DNA of 64,000 nt from Actinosynnema sp042752395 (GCF_042752395.1 NZ_JBHYXZ010000011.1:1-64000), one strand, 5' to 3'; counted from the first letter of the stretch, positions 25,737 to 34,923 are shown. Notes: generated from the sequence alone by a model not told the origin. Made by a program: numbers and translations.

Positions 25737-26093
25737 TCATTCGGCCGGGATCGGCCGCCGGGACCTGGGCAGCTTCGCCACCACCAGCTCGTAGGACAGG
25801 TCGAGGAGTTCGCGCAGCTCGTCGTCCGGCACCGCGCCGCCGAGCCGGACCCGGTTCCAGCCGTAGCGCCCGACGTAGGCGCTGATCTCGACGTCGTCCG
25901 GGTACCGCGCCCGCCACGAGGCGGCCTCCTCGGCCGTCGCGCCGCACTTCACCCCGACCCCGCCGCCGTCCAGGCCGATGAACGCGAAGACCTTGCCGCC
26001 GACCTTGCAGCACAGCTCGCCGTCGCCGAACGGGTAGGTCTCCTCGGCGCCGGGCTTGCCGAGGCAGTGCTCGATCACGTCGTCCAACGTCAT
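25737..26093 (-). CDS. MmcQ/YjbR family DNA-binding protein
   Basis: The 118-aa product matches the YjbR double-wing fold: IEHCLGKPGAEETYPFGDGE at the N-terminus, KVFAFIGLDGGGVGVKC, and ISAYVGRYGWNRVRL. The family is small, cytoplasmic and of uncertain role, with a CyaY-like fold linked to DNA binding. Start ATG 26093. It is divergent from the TerB-like gene with 31 bp between the starts, so their promoters overlap. Confidence 0.9.
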   Translation of the reverse strand: MTLDDVIEHCLGKPGAEETYPFGDGELCCKVGGKVFAFIGLDGGGVGVKCGATAEEAASWRARYPDDVEISAYVGRYGWNRVRLGGAVPDDELRELLDLSYELVVAKLPRSRRPIPAE

Positions 26094-26124
26094 GGCATCA
26101 CGCTCATCCCACTAGGGTGCTCGG

Positions 26125-26517
26125 GTGACTTCCTACACGGACGAGGAGGGTCGGACGCTGCGCACCGCCGTCTTCGGGGCGATGGTGCTGGTGTCGACCG
26201 CGGAACCGGGCGCGCTGGACGAGGAGAGCCACGCGGGCATCCGCGCCATGGCGGCGTTCCCGCCGGCCGTGCGCGAGGTGCTGGGCGCGGCGCGACCGGA
26301 GCTGCCCGCCGGGTCCGCGGCCGACGTGGAGCGCGGCGTGCTGGCGGCGCTGCGGCGCTCGGTGGCCATCCTGGCCGCCAGGGACCCCGGGGACGCCGAG
26401 GCGTTCCGCGCCACCGTGGTCGCGGTGTGCGAGGAGGTCGCCTCGGCGGACGGGCGCGTCGGCGCGGCCGAGGACGCCGTGGTCGACCGGATCCGCGCCG
26501 CCGTGGGCGCTGCCTGA
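26125..26517 (+). CDS. Small TerB-like helical protein
   Basis: The 130-aa soluble helical product ends with EVASADGRVGAAEDAVVDRI, which resembles the acidic metal-site helix pair of TerB-type domains. The rest is not diagnostic. The GTG start lies 6 nt after a TAGGGT hexamer (26113-26118), pointing to leaderless transcription. Function unknown. Confidence 0.65.
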   Translation: MTSYTDEEGRTLRTAVFGAMVLVSTAEPGALDEESHAGIRAMAAFPPAVREVLGAARPELPAGSAADVERGVLAALRRSVAILAARDPGDAEAFRATVVAVCEEVASADGRVGAAEDAVVDRIRAAVGAA

Positions 26518-26518
26518 C

Positions 26519-26700
26519 CCGGCGGCCGGGTTCCCTCCCGCGCGGCTCGCCACCCCGACCGGGTCCGTCCCACGCGGTTCCCCTTGACCTGGCCCCGGCC
26601 CAGGCGGCTCGCCCTTCGCCGTCCCCGGCCGGGTCCGTCCCGCGCAGCTCGGCTTCCGCTAGGCGTCCCCGGCCGGGGTCGTCCCGCGCGGGCCGCCTCC
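26519..26700. repeat. Degenerate tandem repeat between the TerB-like gene and uvrB
   Basis: Four imperfect copies of a unit related to CCCCGGCCGGGTCCGTCCCG, followed by CGC(A/G)(G/C)CTCG, fill the gap between the convergent genes. No coding potential was seen. It may act as a spacer or terminator region. Confidence 0.55.
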
Positions 26701-26701
26701 G

Positions 26702-28861
26702 CTACCTGACGCCGGCCGCGTCCATGCCGCGCAGCTCCTTCTTGAGGTCCTGGATCTCGTCGCGCAGCCTCGCCGCCAGCTCGAACTGCAGCTCGCGGGC
26801 CGCGTTCATCATCTGGTCGGTGAGCTGCTGCACGAGGTCGGCCAGCTCGGACCGGGCCATGCCGCTGGTGTTCCGGTCGGCCAGCACGCCGGAACTGGCC
26901 CGACCGGACGCGCCCGGGTCGCCGGTGGGCTTCTTGCCGCGCGAGGTGTTGCGGCCCGACCCGCCGGGCGCGATGGCGTCCTCGGCCTCGGCGTAGACCT
27001 GCTCCAGGATGTCGGTGATCTTCTTCCGCAACGGCTGCGGGTCGATGCCCCGCTCCTCGTTGTAGGCGATCTGCTTGGCGCGCCGCCGGTTGGTCTCGTC
27101 GATGGCGTGCTGCATCGAGTCGGTGATGCGGTCGGCGTACATGTGCACCTGGCCGGACACGTTGCGCGCCGCGCGGCCGATGGTCTGGATCAGGCTCGTG
27201 CCGGAGCGGAGGAAGCCCTCCTTGTCCGCGTCGAGGATCGCGACCAGGGACACCTCGGGCAGGTCGAGGCCCTCGCGGAGCAGGTTGATGCCGATCAGCA
27301 CGTCGTAGTCGCCGAGGCGGAGCTGGCGCAGCAGCTCGACGCGACGCAGCGTGTCGACCTCCGAGTGCAGGTAGCGCACCCGGATGCCCAGTTCGAGCAG
27401 GTAGTCGGTGAGGTCCTCGGCCATCTTCTTGGTCAGCGTGGTGACCAGGACCCGCTCGTCCCGCTCGGCCCGCGACCGGATCTCGTGCACCAGGTCGTCG
27501 ATCTGGCCCTCGGTCGGCTTGACCACGACCTCCGGGTCGACCAGGCCGGTCGGGCGGATGACCTGCTCCACGAACTCGCCGCCGGTCTGGCCCATCTCGT
27601 ACGGGCCGGGCGTGGCGGAGAGGTAGACGGTCTGGCCGATCCGGTCGGCGAACTCCTCCCAGGTCAGCGGCCGGTTGTCCAGCGCGCTGGGCAGCCGGAA
27701 GCCGTGCTCGACCAGGTTGCGCTTGCGCGACGCGTCGCCCTCGTACATGCCGCCGATCTGCGGCACGGTCACGTGCGACTCGTCGATGACCAGCAGGAAG
27801 TCGTCCGGGAAGTAGTCGATGAGGGTGGCGGGCGCGCTGCCGGGGCCGCGGTCGTCGATGTGGCGCGAGTAGTTCTCGATGCCGTTGCAGAAGCCGACCT
27901 GGCGCATCATCTCGATGTCGTAGGTGGTGCGCATGCGCAGCCGCTGCGCCTCCAGCAGCTTGCCCTGCCGCTCGAGGGTGGCCAGCCGGTCGGCCAGCTC
28001 CAGCTCGATGTTGCGGATCGCCTTCTCCATGCGCTCCGGGCCCGCCACGTAGTGCGTGGCCGGGAAGATGCGCAGCTCGTCCACCTCCTTGACCACGTCA
28101 CCGGTCAGGGGGTGCAGGTAGTAGAGCTTGTCGATCTCGTCGCCGAAGAACTCGACCCGCAGCGCCAGCTCCTCGTACGCGGGGATGATCTCCACCGTGT
28201 CGCCGCGGACGCGGAAGGTGCCCCGGTTGAACGCGATGTCGTTGCGCGTGTACTGGATGTCGACCAGGGCGCGCAGCAGCAGGTCGCGCTCGACCTCGAC
28301 GCCGACCTCCAGCTTGATCGACCGGTCCAGGTACGACTGCGGCGTGCCCAGGCCGTAGATGCACGACACGGACGCGACCACGATCACGTCGCGCCGGGTG
28401 AGCAGGCTCATCGTGGCGGAGTGGCGCAGCCGCTCCACGTCCTCGTTGATCGAGGAGTCCTTCTCGATGTAGGTGTCGGTCTGCGGGATGTACGCCTCGG
28501 GCTGGTAGTAGTCGTAGTAGCTGACGAAGTACTCCACCGCGTTGTCGGGGAAGAAGCCCTTCAGCTCGTTCGCCAGCTGGGCGGCCAGCGTCTTGTTCGG
28601 GGCCATCACCAGCGTGGGCCGCTGCACCTTCTCGACCAGCCACGCGGTGGTGGCCGACTTGCCCGTGCCGGTGGCGCCGAGCAGCACCACGTCCTTCTCC
28701 CCGGCGCGGATGCGCCGTTCGAGTTCCGCGATCGCCGCGGGCTGGTCGCCCGCGGGCTGGTAGTCGCTGACCACGCGGAACTTCCCGTCGGTGCGGGGGA
28801 TGTCACCGACGGGACGATGCGACGAGTGCGCCTTGACCGGGATCTCGGTTGGGAAAGCCAC
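26702..28861 (-). CDS. uvrB: Excinuclease ABC subunit B
   Basis: The 719-aa product is a full UvrB: QPAGDQP and Walker A LLGATGTGKSATTAW (domain 1a), the beta-hairpin SYYDYYQPEAYIPQTDTYIEK, FLLVIDESH with the DExH box, YLSATPG, the helicase motifs INLLREGLDLPEVSL and QTIGRAARN, and the C-terminal UVR domain (ELADLVQQLTDQMMNAAREL). It verifies damage and recruits UvrC in nucleotide excision repair. GTG 28861 was chosen by homology to actinobacterial UvrB starts (AFPTEIPVKAHS) and because TACCGT (28869-28874) lies 7 nt upstream. No SOS box was found in the leader. Confidence 0.97.
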   Translation of the reverse strand: MAFPTEIPVKAHSSHRPVGDIPRTDGKFRVVSDYQPAGDQPAAIAELERRIRAGEKDVVLLGATGTGKSATTAWLVEKVQRPTLVMAPNKTLAAQLANELKGFFPDNAVEYFVSYYDYYQPEAYIPQTDTYIEKDSSINEDVERLRHSATMSLLTRRDVIVVASVSCIYGLGTPQSYLDRSIKLEVGVEVERDLLLRALVDIQYTRNDIAFNRGTFRVRGDTVEIIPAYEELALRVEFFGDEIDKLYYLHPLTGDVVKEVDELRIFPATHYVAGPERMEKAIRNIELELADRLATLERQGKLLEAQRLRMRTTYDIEMMRQVGFCNGIENYSRHIDDRGPGSAPATLIDYFPDDFLLVIDESHVTVPQIGGMYEGDASRKRNLVEHGFRLPSALDNRPLTWEEFADRIGQTVYLSATPGPYEMGQTGGEFVEQVIRPTGLVDPEVVVKPTEGQIDDLVHEIRSRAERDERVLVTTLTKKMAEDLTDYLLELGIRVRYLHSEVDTLRRVELLRQLRLGDYDVLIGINLLREGLDLPEVSLVAILDADKEGFLRSGTSLIQTIGRAARNVSGQVHMYADRITDSMQHAIDETNRRRAKQIAYNEERGIDPQPLRKKITDILEQVYAEAEDAIAPGGSGRNTSRGKKPTGDPGASGRASSGVLADRNTSGMARSELADLVQQLTDQMMNAARELQFELAARLRDEIQDLKKELRGMDAAGVR

Positions 28862-28997
28862 GGGTACGACGGTACGCCGGGGGTCCGACAATTTCCGATC
28901 CGGCCCAGGTCAGGTGGGTCACGCGGGTCGCGCGGGACATGTGGGGACCGGGCCGGGGGCGGCGGCGGGATCGAGCGGACACACGGCTGGGGCGGGG

Positions 28998-30293
28998 TCA
29001 GCAGTCGCAGCCGCCGCAGTCGCAGCCCGGACCGCAGTCGCAATTGCACCACGCCTCACGGCGCTTGCCGCTCCACGGGCCGGGGTGCGGGTCGCGGCAG
29101 CAGAACTGGCACGTGCCGCACTCGTAGAACGCGGCCAGGCAGCCCAGCAGCACGCCCCGGCTCCGGGGCGGGTGGACGAGCTTCGGCCAGAACCACAGCC
29201 CGCTGCCCGGTCCGGGCTCCCGGCCGGCCCGCTTGCCCTTGCCGCCGGACGGCGGGACGGGAGGGTTGCCGCGGCCCGGCGCGGAGGGCGGCGGGACGGG
29301 ACCGGGCGGCGGCACCCGACCGGCCGGCTGCCACCCCGGCGGCGGCTGGGGGTTGTTGCCGTGCGGGCCGTTCGAGCGCGAGTGGTCCGAGCGCGGGCCG
29401 TGGACGTGCGCGTCGTGCGAGCGAGGGTCGTGCGAGCGGGGGCCGTCGAGGTCGGCGAACGCCCGCCGGATCGACTCGCGCACCTCGTGCACCAGCAGCG
29501 CGTGCACCAGCCGGTCGTCGGCGAACTCCACCTCCCGCAGGGCCGGCTCGATCCCCAGCGCCGCGTCCTCGCACAACCGCCGCGCCTCGTCCGCCGACGT
29601 GCCGGTCGCCACCAGCGGGTTCCACGCGCCGGACGCCCGGTCCTCGGCCAGGTCCTCCACCGCGTCCAGCAGGTGCGCCAGCCGCCCGAACAGCCGCCCC
29701 ACCTCGCGCAGCGCCGCCGCGTTGCCCGGCCGACCGGCCAGCACCGCGGTCTGCGCCACGGCCTCGCCCGCCGCGGTCTCGGTCGGTTCGGTCACGGTCA
29801 GCACGGACGACCCGAGGCCGGCCGCCGCCTCGACCGCCGACTGCCGGCGCACCGCGTCCACCAGCACCGCCGTGTCGAACCCCAGGTCGGAGCCCGTCTC
29901 CGCCGCCTGCGCCGCCCACCGCCGCGCCACCTGCCTGCCCACACCGCGCATCGGGGCGCGGGCGAACACGCCGTCGCGGTCGTCCACGTGGTCGCCGACC
30001 TTCGCCGACGCCAGCACCAGCGACACCGACGCGGCCAGCCGCGCCCCCGCGCCCGCGGCGACGTCCGCCGACTGCATGCCGCGCAGCGCGCACGGCCCGG
30101 CCGACCGCCGCGACCTGCCGGCCTGCGCCTCGACCAGCGCGGAGATCACCAGGCCGTCGTAGTTGGTGACCACGCGGGCCAGGTGGCCGTGGTCGTCGCG
30201 CAGCGCCAGGCACAGCCCGCACAGGTGCGCCAGCCACGACTCGCGCAGCTCGGGGCCCAGGCGGTTGCGGCAGGGGCGGATGATGCCGAACAT
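28998..30293 (-). CDS. DUF5685 family protein with cysteine-rich tail
   Basis: The 431-aa product begins MFGIIRPCRNRLGPELRESW, then AHLCGLCLALRDDHG with the conserved CxxC, and continues as a helical domain to about residue 280. A Pro/Gly/His-rich linker (280-370) follows, then a Cys-rich end: YECGTCQFCCRDPH and a tail WCNCDCGPGCDCGGCDC with eight Cys in its last 16 residues. The family has no established function; the cysteines suggest binding of zinc, copper or an Fe-S centre. The ATG is preceded by TAGTCT (30301-30306) at 7 nt. It is divergent from DUF402. Confidence 0.85.
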   Translation of the reverse strand: MFGIIRPCRNRLGPELRESWLAHLCGLCLALRDDHGHLARVVTNYDGLVISALVEAQAGRSRRSAGPCALRGMQSADVAAGAGARLAASVSLVLASAKVGDHVDDRDGVFARAPMRGVGRQVARRWAAQAAETGSDLGFDTAVLVDAVRRQSAVEAAAGLGSSVLTVTEPTETAAGEAVAQTAVLAGRPGNAAALREVGRLFGRLAHLLDAVEDLAEDRASGAWNPLVATGTSADEARRLCEDAALGIEPALREVEFADDRLVHALLVHEVRESIRRAFADLDGPRSHDPRSHDAHVHGPRSDHSRSNGPHGNNPQPPPGWQPAGRVPPPGPVPPPSAPGRGNPPVPPSGGKGKRAGREPGPGSGLWFWPKLVHPPRSRGVLLGCLAAFYECGTCQFCCRDPHPGPWSGKRREAWCNCDCGPGCDCGGCDC

Positions 30294-30346
30294 GGCGGGA
30301 AGACTAAGCGATCATCCTGCTTTCGGGTGACGAACTCGGGACACTC

Positions 30347-30859
30347 ATGCACATCCACCCGCCGAAGATCGAGTACTTCGACCTCGACGCGAAGAGCAAC
30401 ACCGACCCCAAGGGCCACCTGCGCGGCGTCGAGGAGTACCGGCTGACGCCGCACGGCCTCTACATGTTCCGCCCGGTGCCCGGCCACCCCCGGCTGTCCC
30501 ACTTCGAGTCGTGGCTGCTGCCCGCGCACGGCCTGCGCGTCACCCGCCAGTCCTGGCACCCCGGCCACGAGTGCGACTACGACCTGTACGTGGACGTGGT
30601 GGAGATCAGTTCCAGCGGGTCGGTGTGGAAGACCGTCGACCTGTACCTCGACCTGATCGTGCGCACCGGCCGCAGCGTGACCGTGCTGGACACCGACGAG
30701 CTGCTGGTCGCCCTCGACCGCGGCCTCATCCAGCCCGACCGGGCGCAGTGGGCGTTGGAGACGACCTACCGCGCGGTGGCCGGCATCGCCGCGCACGGGC
30801 ACGACGCGGTGCGCTGGCTCGCGGCCCAGGGAACGATCACCACGTGGCGTCGGCCGTAA
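30347..30859 (+). CDS. DUF402 domain protein, first copy
   Basis: The 170-aa product has the DUF402 beta-barrel: HLRGVEEYRLTPHGLYMFRP, then the acidic catalytic-type segment CDYDLYVDVVEISSSGSVWKTVDLYLDLIV and YRAVAGIAAHGHDAVRWL. Related proteins (FomD, Ntdp) hydrolyse nucleotide phosphates or cytidylyl conjugates with a metal held by conserved Asp residues, here the DYDLYVD and DLYLD aspartates. A paralogue follows 137 bp downstream. Product specificity is unknown. Confidence 0.85.
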   Translation: MHIHPPKIEYFDLDAKSNTDPKGHLRGVEEYRLTPHGLYMFRPVPGHPRLSHFESWLLPAHGLRVTRQSWHPGHECDYDLYVDVVEISSSGSVWKTVDLYLDLIVRTGRSVTVLDTDELLVALDRGLIQPDRAQWALETTYRAVAGIAAHGHDAVRWLAAQGTITTWRRP

Positions 30860-30996
30860 TACAGAGGGTCACACTCGCTGGTCAACCGCCACCCCAGTAC
30901 CTTCACCCGATAGTGACCGCATACCACACAGACCGTGATGTAACGAATCGACCTGCTCAGTTACCCGCAGCACACTTCCGGCTACCCTCGGATCGC

Positions 30997-31515
30997 GTGG
31001 GAGCGGTCATCACACCTCAGCTGGTCGACGTGGTCGACACCATCAGCGCAGTTCGGAGCTACTCCAGCGGGACGTCGCGGTACCTGACGACGTGCCGGGT
31101 GGAGCCCTGGGGGCTGCGGCTGGAGTGCCCCACGCCGGAGGACCCGTTCTCCGATTCGGAGGTCACCTGGTTGATGCCCGACCTCGGGCTCCGGCTGACC
31201 CACCACCGACCCCGCTCCCGCCACGCCCGCAGCGGCCCGAGCGTGCTCAGCGCGGTCCGCGTGCAGCGCGACGGCCGCGCCTGGCGCACCACCGACCTGC
31301 TCCTCGGGCTCGCCGTGCCGGGCGGCACCACCGCGCGGATCGTGCGCTGCGAGGAGTTCGCCGCCGCCGTCGCCGGGCGCGTGCTCGGCCCCGACGACGC
31401 CGACCAGGCGCTGCGCACCGTGCACCGCACGCTCGAAGAGGTCAGCCTGCACCGGCACGACCTCGGCGCGTGGCTGACCCACCGGGGCATCTACGACGTC
31501 TGGCCGTCCCTGTAG
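30997..31515 (+). CDS. DUF402-like paralogue, second copy, active-site altered
   Basis: The 172-aa product aligns along its length with the preceding DUF402 protein: YLTTCRVEPWGLRLECP, WLMPDLGLRLTHHRPRSRHA, AWRTTDLLLGLAV, RTVHRTLEEVSLHRHDLGAWL. The metal-binding aspartates of the first copy are mostly replaced (SVLSAVRVQRDGRAWRTTDLLLGL against DLYVDVVEISSSGSVWKTVD). It may be regulatory or have a new substrate. GTG 30997 follows TACCCT (30983-30988) by 8 nt. The end overlaps coaE by 25 bp. Confidence 0.75.
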   Translation: MGAVITPQLVDVVDTISAVRSYSSGTSRYLTTCRVEPWGLRLECPTPEDPFSDSEVTWLMPDLGLRLTHHRPRSRHARSGPSVLSAVRVQRDGRAWRTTDLLLGLAVPGGTTARIVRCEEFAAAVAGRVLGPDDADQALRTVHRTLEEVSLHRHDLGAWLTHRGIYDVWPSL

Positions 31516-32669
31516 AACGCCGCCACGCGCGCCGTCGCCGCAGCCATCCACGGCTCCTTCGACTCGGCGTACCCGAGATCGGTGTCGTCTCCCCGGTGCC
31601 GCTCCGCCAGCTCCCGCTTCAGCGCCGCGTACTCGTCCCGCGCCGCCGCGTCGGCCCGCAGCCAGTCGCGGAACCGGATCGCCCAGTTCCACGCCGGACC
31701 GCCCTCCACCCTCACGTGCAGGTTGACGCACCGGCCCGGGTCCGCGCCCGAGTGCAGCCGCTTGTGCCAGTCCTCCGGCGCGTGGCCCTCGTGCCGCACG
31801 CCGTCCTCGGCGAGTCCCCGGCTCGGGAACCCGGCCTGCGCCAGCGCCTCCTCCAGCTCCGCGGCCTCGGCCAACGACCGCACGCCCAGCTGGAAGTCCA
31901 GCACGTCCTTCGCGGGCAGGCCGGGCACGGACGTGGAGCCGATGTGCTCCACCGTGCGGCCGCCCGCGGCCAACCCGATGCGCGCCGCGACCCGCCGGGC
32001 CTGCGCCGGCCACGTCTCGTCGTACGGCACCACGACCGGCGGGCCGTAGGGGGCGTGGCGGCGCAGCCGGACGTTCGACTCGTACCGCACCAGCCGGTCC
32101 GCCCACAGCGCGTCCACCCGGGCCAGCACCACGTCGGGCGTGCCGGAGTTGTCCAGCCACACGTCCGCCACGGCCCGGCGGCGCTGGTCGTCGGCCTGCG
32201 CGGCGATGCGCCTGCGCGCGTCCTCCTCCGGCAGGCCCCGGTCCCGCAGCCGGACCAGGCGCTGGTCGAGGTCCGCGTGCACGATCAGGACCAGGTGGTA
32301 GAGCGGGGCCATGTCCTTCTCCACCAGCAGCGGCACGTCGTGCACCACGACCGCGTCCGGTGGCGCGGCCGCGATCAGCTCGGCCGTGCGGGCGGCGATC
32401 CTCGGGTGCGTGATGCCGTTCAGCGTGGCCAGGGCCCGCTCGTCGCCGAACACCCTCGCCGCGAGCGCCGGCCGGTCCAGCGCGCCGTCCGGGCCCAGCA
32501 CCTCCGCGCCGAACGCCTCCACGACCTCGCGCAGCCCGTCGGTGCCCGGCGCGACCACCTCGCGCGCCAGCACGTCGGCGTCGATCACCACCGCGCCGTG
32601 CTCGGCGAGCCTGCCCGCCACCGTCGACTTGCCCGACCCGATTCCCCCGGAGAGGCCCACGCGCAACAT
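31491..32669 (-). CDS. coaE: Dephospho-CoA kinase fused to a GrpB domain
   Basis: The 392-aa product has an N-terminal CoaE kinase (P-loop VGLSGGIGSGKSTVAGRL, VIDADVLAREVV, VVVHDVPLLVEKDM), residues 1-200, for the last step of coenzyme A synthesis. Its C-terminal GrpB/DUF157-type domain (VPYDETWPAQARRVAARI, VEHIGSTSVPGLPAKDVLDFQLGV) resembles nucleotidyltransferases. The same fusion occurs in mycobacteria. It sits in the conserved order uvrB-coaE-rpsA-polA. The stop overlaps the convergent DUF402 paralogue. Confidence 0.95.
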   Translation of the reverse strand: MLRVGLSGGIGSGKSTVAGRLAEHGAVVIDADVLAREVVAPGTDGLREVVEAFGAEVLGPDGALDRPALAARVFGDERALATLNGITHPRIAARTAELIAAAPPDAVVVHDVPLLVEKDMAPLYHLVLIVHADLDQRLVRLRDRGLPEEDARRRIAAQADDQRRRAVADVWLDNSGTPDVVLARVDALWADRLVRYESNVRLRRHAPYGPPVVVPYDETWPAQARRVAARIGLAAGGRTVEHIGSTSVPGLPAKDVLDFQLGVRSLAEAAELEEALAQAGFPSRGLAEDGVRHEGHAPEDWHKRLHSGADPGRCVNLHVRVEGGPAWNWAIRFRDWLRADAAARDEYAALKRELAERHRGDDTDLGYAESKEPWMAAATARVAAFYRDGQTS

Positions 32670-32697
32670 GGCGACCAGCCTGCCACGCGGCGGATCG

Positions 32698-33315
32698 TCA
32701 GGAGCCCTCGACGGGGGTCATGGACTGCTGGGCGATCGCGGCCAGGAAGCCGCCGATCGCGTCGTCGGGCAGGACGCCCGCCTTGGCGCGGGCCACGAAC
32801 GTCGTCTTGCCGAGCCACCCCATGAGCAGCCGCTCGTCCTTGGTGGTGACGAGTTGGCCCTTCCGCCTGCTCACGTCGACCTCCTTGACCGTGCCGCCCT
32901 CCTGCCGTTCGGCGGCCACGCTCTCCTCGACCCGGCCCTTCGCGGTGGGCTCGTCGGTGTAGGTGGCCAGGCCGACGATCACCGGCGCGGCCGTGAGCGG
33001 CTGGCGCTCCGGCACCCCGTAGTAGCAGTCGATCTTGCCGGTGCGGCCGAGCGACGGCTCGGGGATGCCGATGATCGTCTTCAGCTCGCCCGGCAGCTCG
33101 CGCCCGAGCTTCTGGTTGAACACCTCGACCGGGACGACCAGCTCGCAGTCGTCGGGGATCGGGCGGTCCACCATCTGCGGGATGCGGCTGATCGTGGTGG
33201 GCGGCAGGATCGTCGGGATCTGCGGCTGGGTCACGGGCTGGGGCTGCACGGCGGCGCACCCCGCGCACGCGAGCACCGCAACCGCCGTCGCCAGCACCGT
33301 TTTCCGCACGCTCAT
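32698..33315 (-). CDS. Putative lipoprotein of unknown function
   Basis: The 205-aa product begins MSVRKTVLATAVAVLACAGC with a lipobox-like end and Cys at 20, then a Pro/Gln/Ile-rich linker (QPQPVTQPQIPTILPPTTIS). The mature domain contains DDCELVVPVEVF and KIDCYYGVPER, two Cys that may pair, and IVGLATYTDEPTAKGR. The architecture is that of small actinobacterial cell-envelope lipoproteins. It lies 28 bp upstream of coaE on the same strand and probably shares its transcript. Confidence 0.8.
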   Translation of the reverse strand: MSVRKTVLATAVAVLACAGCAAVQPQPVTQPQIPTILPPTTISRIPQMVDRPIPDDCELVVPVEVFNQKLGRELPGELKTIIGIPEPSLGRTGKIDCYYGVPERQPLTAAPVIVGLATYTDEPTAKGRVEESVAAERQEGGTVKEVDVSRRKGQLVTTKDERLLMGWLGKTTFVARAKAGVLPDDAIGGFLAAIAQQSMTPVEGS

Positions 33316-33372
33316 AGGATGCTCAACTTAGCGCACGGCAACGCTTTCCCGCCCTGATCGGGTGAACGACGA

Positions 33373-33403
33373 TCGCCCCCCGCCCGAGGTGGGCGAGGGG
33401 CGA
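33373..33403 (-). terminator. Terminator of rpsA
   Basis: On the minus strand a 13-bp stem with one U-G wobble (UCGCCCCUCGCCC with GGGCGGGGGGCGA) and a 5-nt loop follows the rpsA stop by 26 bp. The mismatch is a wobble only in minus-strand RNA, which fits termination of rpsA. Confidence 0.8.
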
Positions 33404-33429
33404 TGCGTCAGTCAGTCGACCGGTGCGGC

Positions 33430-34923
33430 TCAGGCGCCGCCCGACAGCTTCTCGCGGAGCGCGGCGAGCTGCTCGTCGCTGGCCAGGGTGCCGCCGGCCT
33501 GGGCCGGGGCGCCCGTGCTGGACGACGCGGCGGCGGGGGCGTCACCACCGGAGGAGTAGTTGGTCTCCCCGGCGGCCTCCTCCTCGGCGGCGGCGGCCTT
33601 GGCGACCTGCTTCATGTGGGCCTCGTAGCGCGTGTGGGCCTCGGCGTACTGCCGCTCCCACTCCTCGCGCTGCTTGTCGAAGCCTTCCTGCCACTCCTGG
33701 GTCTCCGGGTCGAAGCCCTCGGGGTAGATGTAGTTGCCCTGCTCGTCGTACTCGGCGGCCATGCCGTACTGGGTCGGGTCGAACTCGGAGTCGACCGTGA
33801 AGCCCTCGTTGGCCTGCTTGAGCGACAGCGAGATGCGGCGGCGGTCCAGGTCGATGTCGATGACCTTGACCATGACGTCGTCGCCGACCTGCACGACCTG
33901 CTCCGGGATCTCCACGTGGCGCTCGGCCAGCTCGGAGATGTGGACCAGGCCCTCGATGCCCTCGTCCACCCGGACGAACGCGCCGAACGGCACGAGCTTG
34001 GTGACCTTGCCCGGCACGATCTGGCCGATCGCGTGGGTGCGGGCGAACTGGCGCCACGGGTCTTCCTGCGTCGCCTTGAGCGACAGCGACACGCGCTCGC
34101 GCTCCATGTCGACGTCCAGGACCTCGACCGTGACCTCCTGGCCGACCTCGACGACCTCGGACGGGTGGTCGATGTGCTTCCAGGACAGCTCCGAGACGTG
34201 CACCAGGCCGTCCACGCCACCCAGGTCCACGAAGGCGCCGAAGTTGACGATGGAGGACACGACGCCCTTGCGGACCTGGCCCTTCTGCAGCTGGTTGAGG
34301 AACTCGCTGCGGACCTCGGACTGGGTCTGCTCCAGCCACGCGCGGCGGGACAGGACCACGTTGTTGCGGTTCTTGTCCAGCTCGATGATCTTCGCCTCGA
34401 GCTCGCGGCCCACGTAGGGCTGCAGGTCGCGGACGCGACGCATCTCGACCAGGGAGGCGGGGAGGAAGCCGCGCAGGCCGATGTCCAGGATCAGGCCGCC
34501 CTTGACGACCTCGATGACCGTGCCCTTGACGGGCTCGTCCTTCTCCTTGAGGGCCTCGATGGTGCCCCACGCGCGCTCGTACTGGGCGCGCTTCTTGGAG
34601 AGGATCAGCCGACCTTCCTTGTCCTCCTTCTGGAGAACCAGGGCCTCGACCTCGTCACCGACCTTGACGACCTCGTTCGGGTCGACGTCGTGCTTGATCG
34701 ACAACTCGCGCGAGGGGATGACACCCTCGGTCTTGTAGCCGATGTCGAGCAGGACCTCGTCCCGGTCGACCTTGACGATGGTGCCCTCGACGATATCGCC
34801 ATCGTTGAAGTACTTGATGGTCTTGTCGATGGCGGCGAGGAAGTCCTCCTCCGTCCCGATATCGTTGATAGCGACCTGCTTCGGCGCAGCGGCGACCGGG
34901 ACAGTGGTGGTGTCGGTGGACAT
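33430..34923 (-). CDS. rpsA: 30S ribosomal protein S1
   Basis: The 497-aa product has four S1 (OB-fold) repeats, typical of actinobacteria: EGTIVKVDRDEVLLDIGYK, KGTVIEVVKGGLILDIGLRG, KGVVSSIVNFGAFVDLGGVDGLVHVSEL and PGKVTKLVPFGAFVRVDEGIEGLVHISEL, then an acidic, disordered C-terminal tail. It binds mRNA on the small subunit. A probable promoter lies upstream on the minus strand: TTGAAC (34972-34967) and CAATCC (34949-34944) with 17-bp spacing. Confidence 0.97.
   Translation of the reverse strand: MSTDTTTVPVAAAPKQVAINDIGTEEDFLAAIDKTIKYFNDGDIVEGTIVKVDRDEVLLDIGYKTEGVIPSRELSIKHDVDPNEVVKVGDEVEALVLQKEDKEGRLILSKKRAQYERAWGTIEALKEKDEPVKGTVIEVVKGGLILDIGLRGFLPASLVEMRRVRDLQPYVGRELEAKIIELDKNRNNVVLSRRAWLEQTQSEVRSEFLNQLQKGQVRKGVVSSIVNFGAFVDLGGVDGLVHVSELSWKHIDHPSEVVEVGQEVTVEVLDVDMERERVSLSLKATQEDPWRQFARTHAIGQIVPGKVTKLVPFGAFVRVDEGIEGLVHISELAERHVEIPEQVVQVGDDVMVKVIDIDLDRRRISLSLKQANEGFTVDSEFDPTQYGMAAEYDEQGNYIYPEGFDPETQEWQEGFDKQREEWERQYAEAHTRYEAHMKQVAKAAAAEEEAAGETNYSSGGDAPAAASSSTGAPAQAGGTLASDEQLAALREKLSGGA

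Noticed and set aside
28862..28997. LexA/SOS box in front of uvrB
   Set aside because: No TCGAAC-N4-GTTCGA-like or other convincing site was found in the leader.
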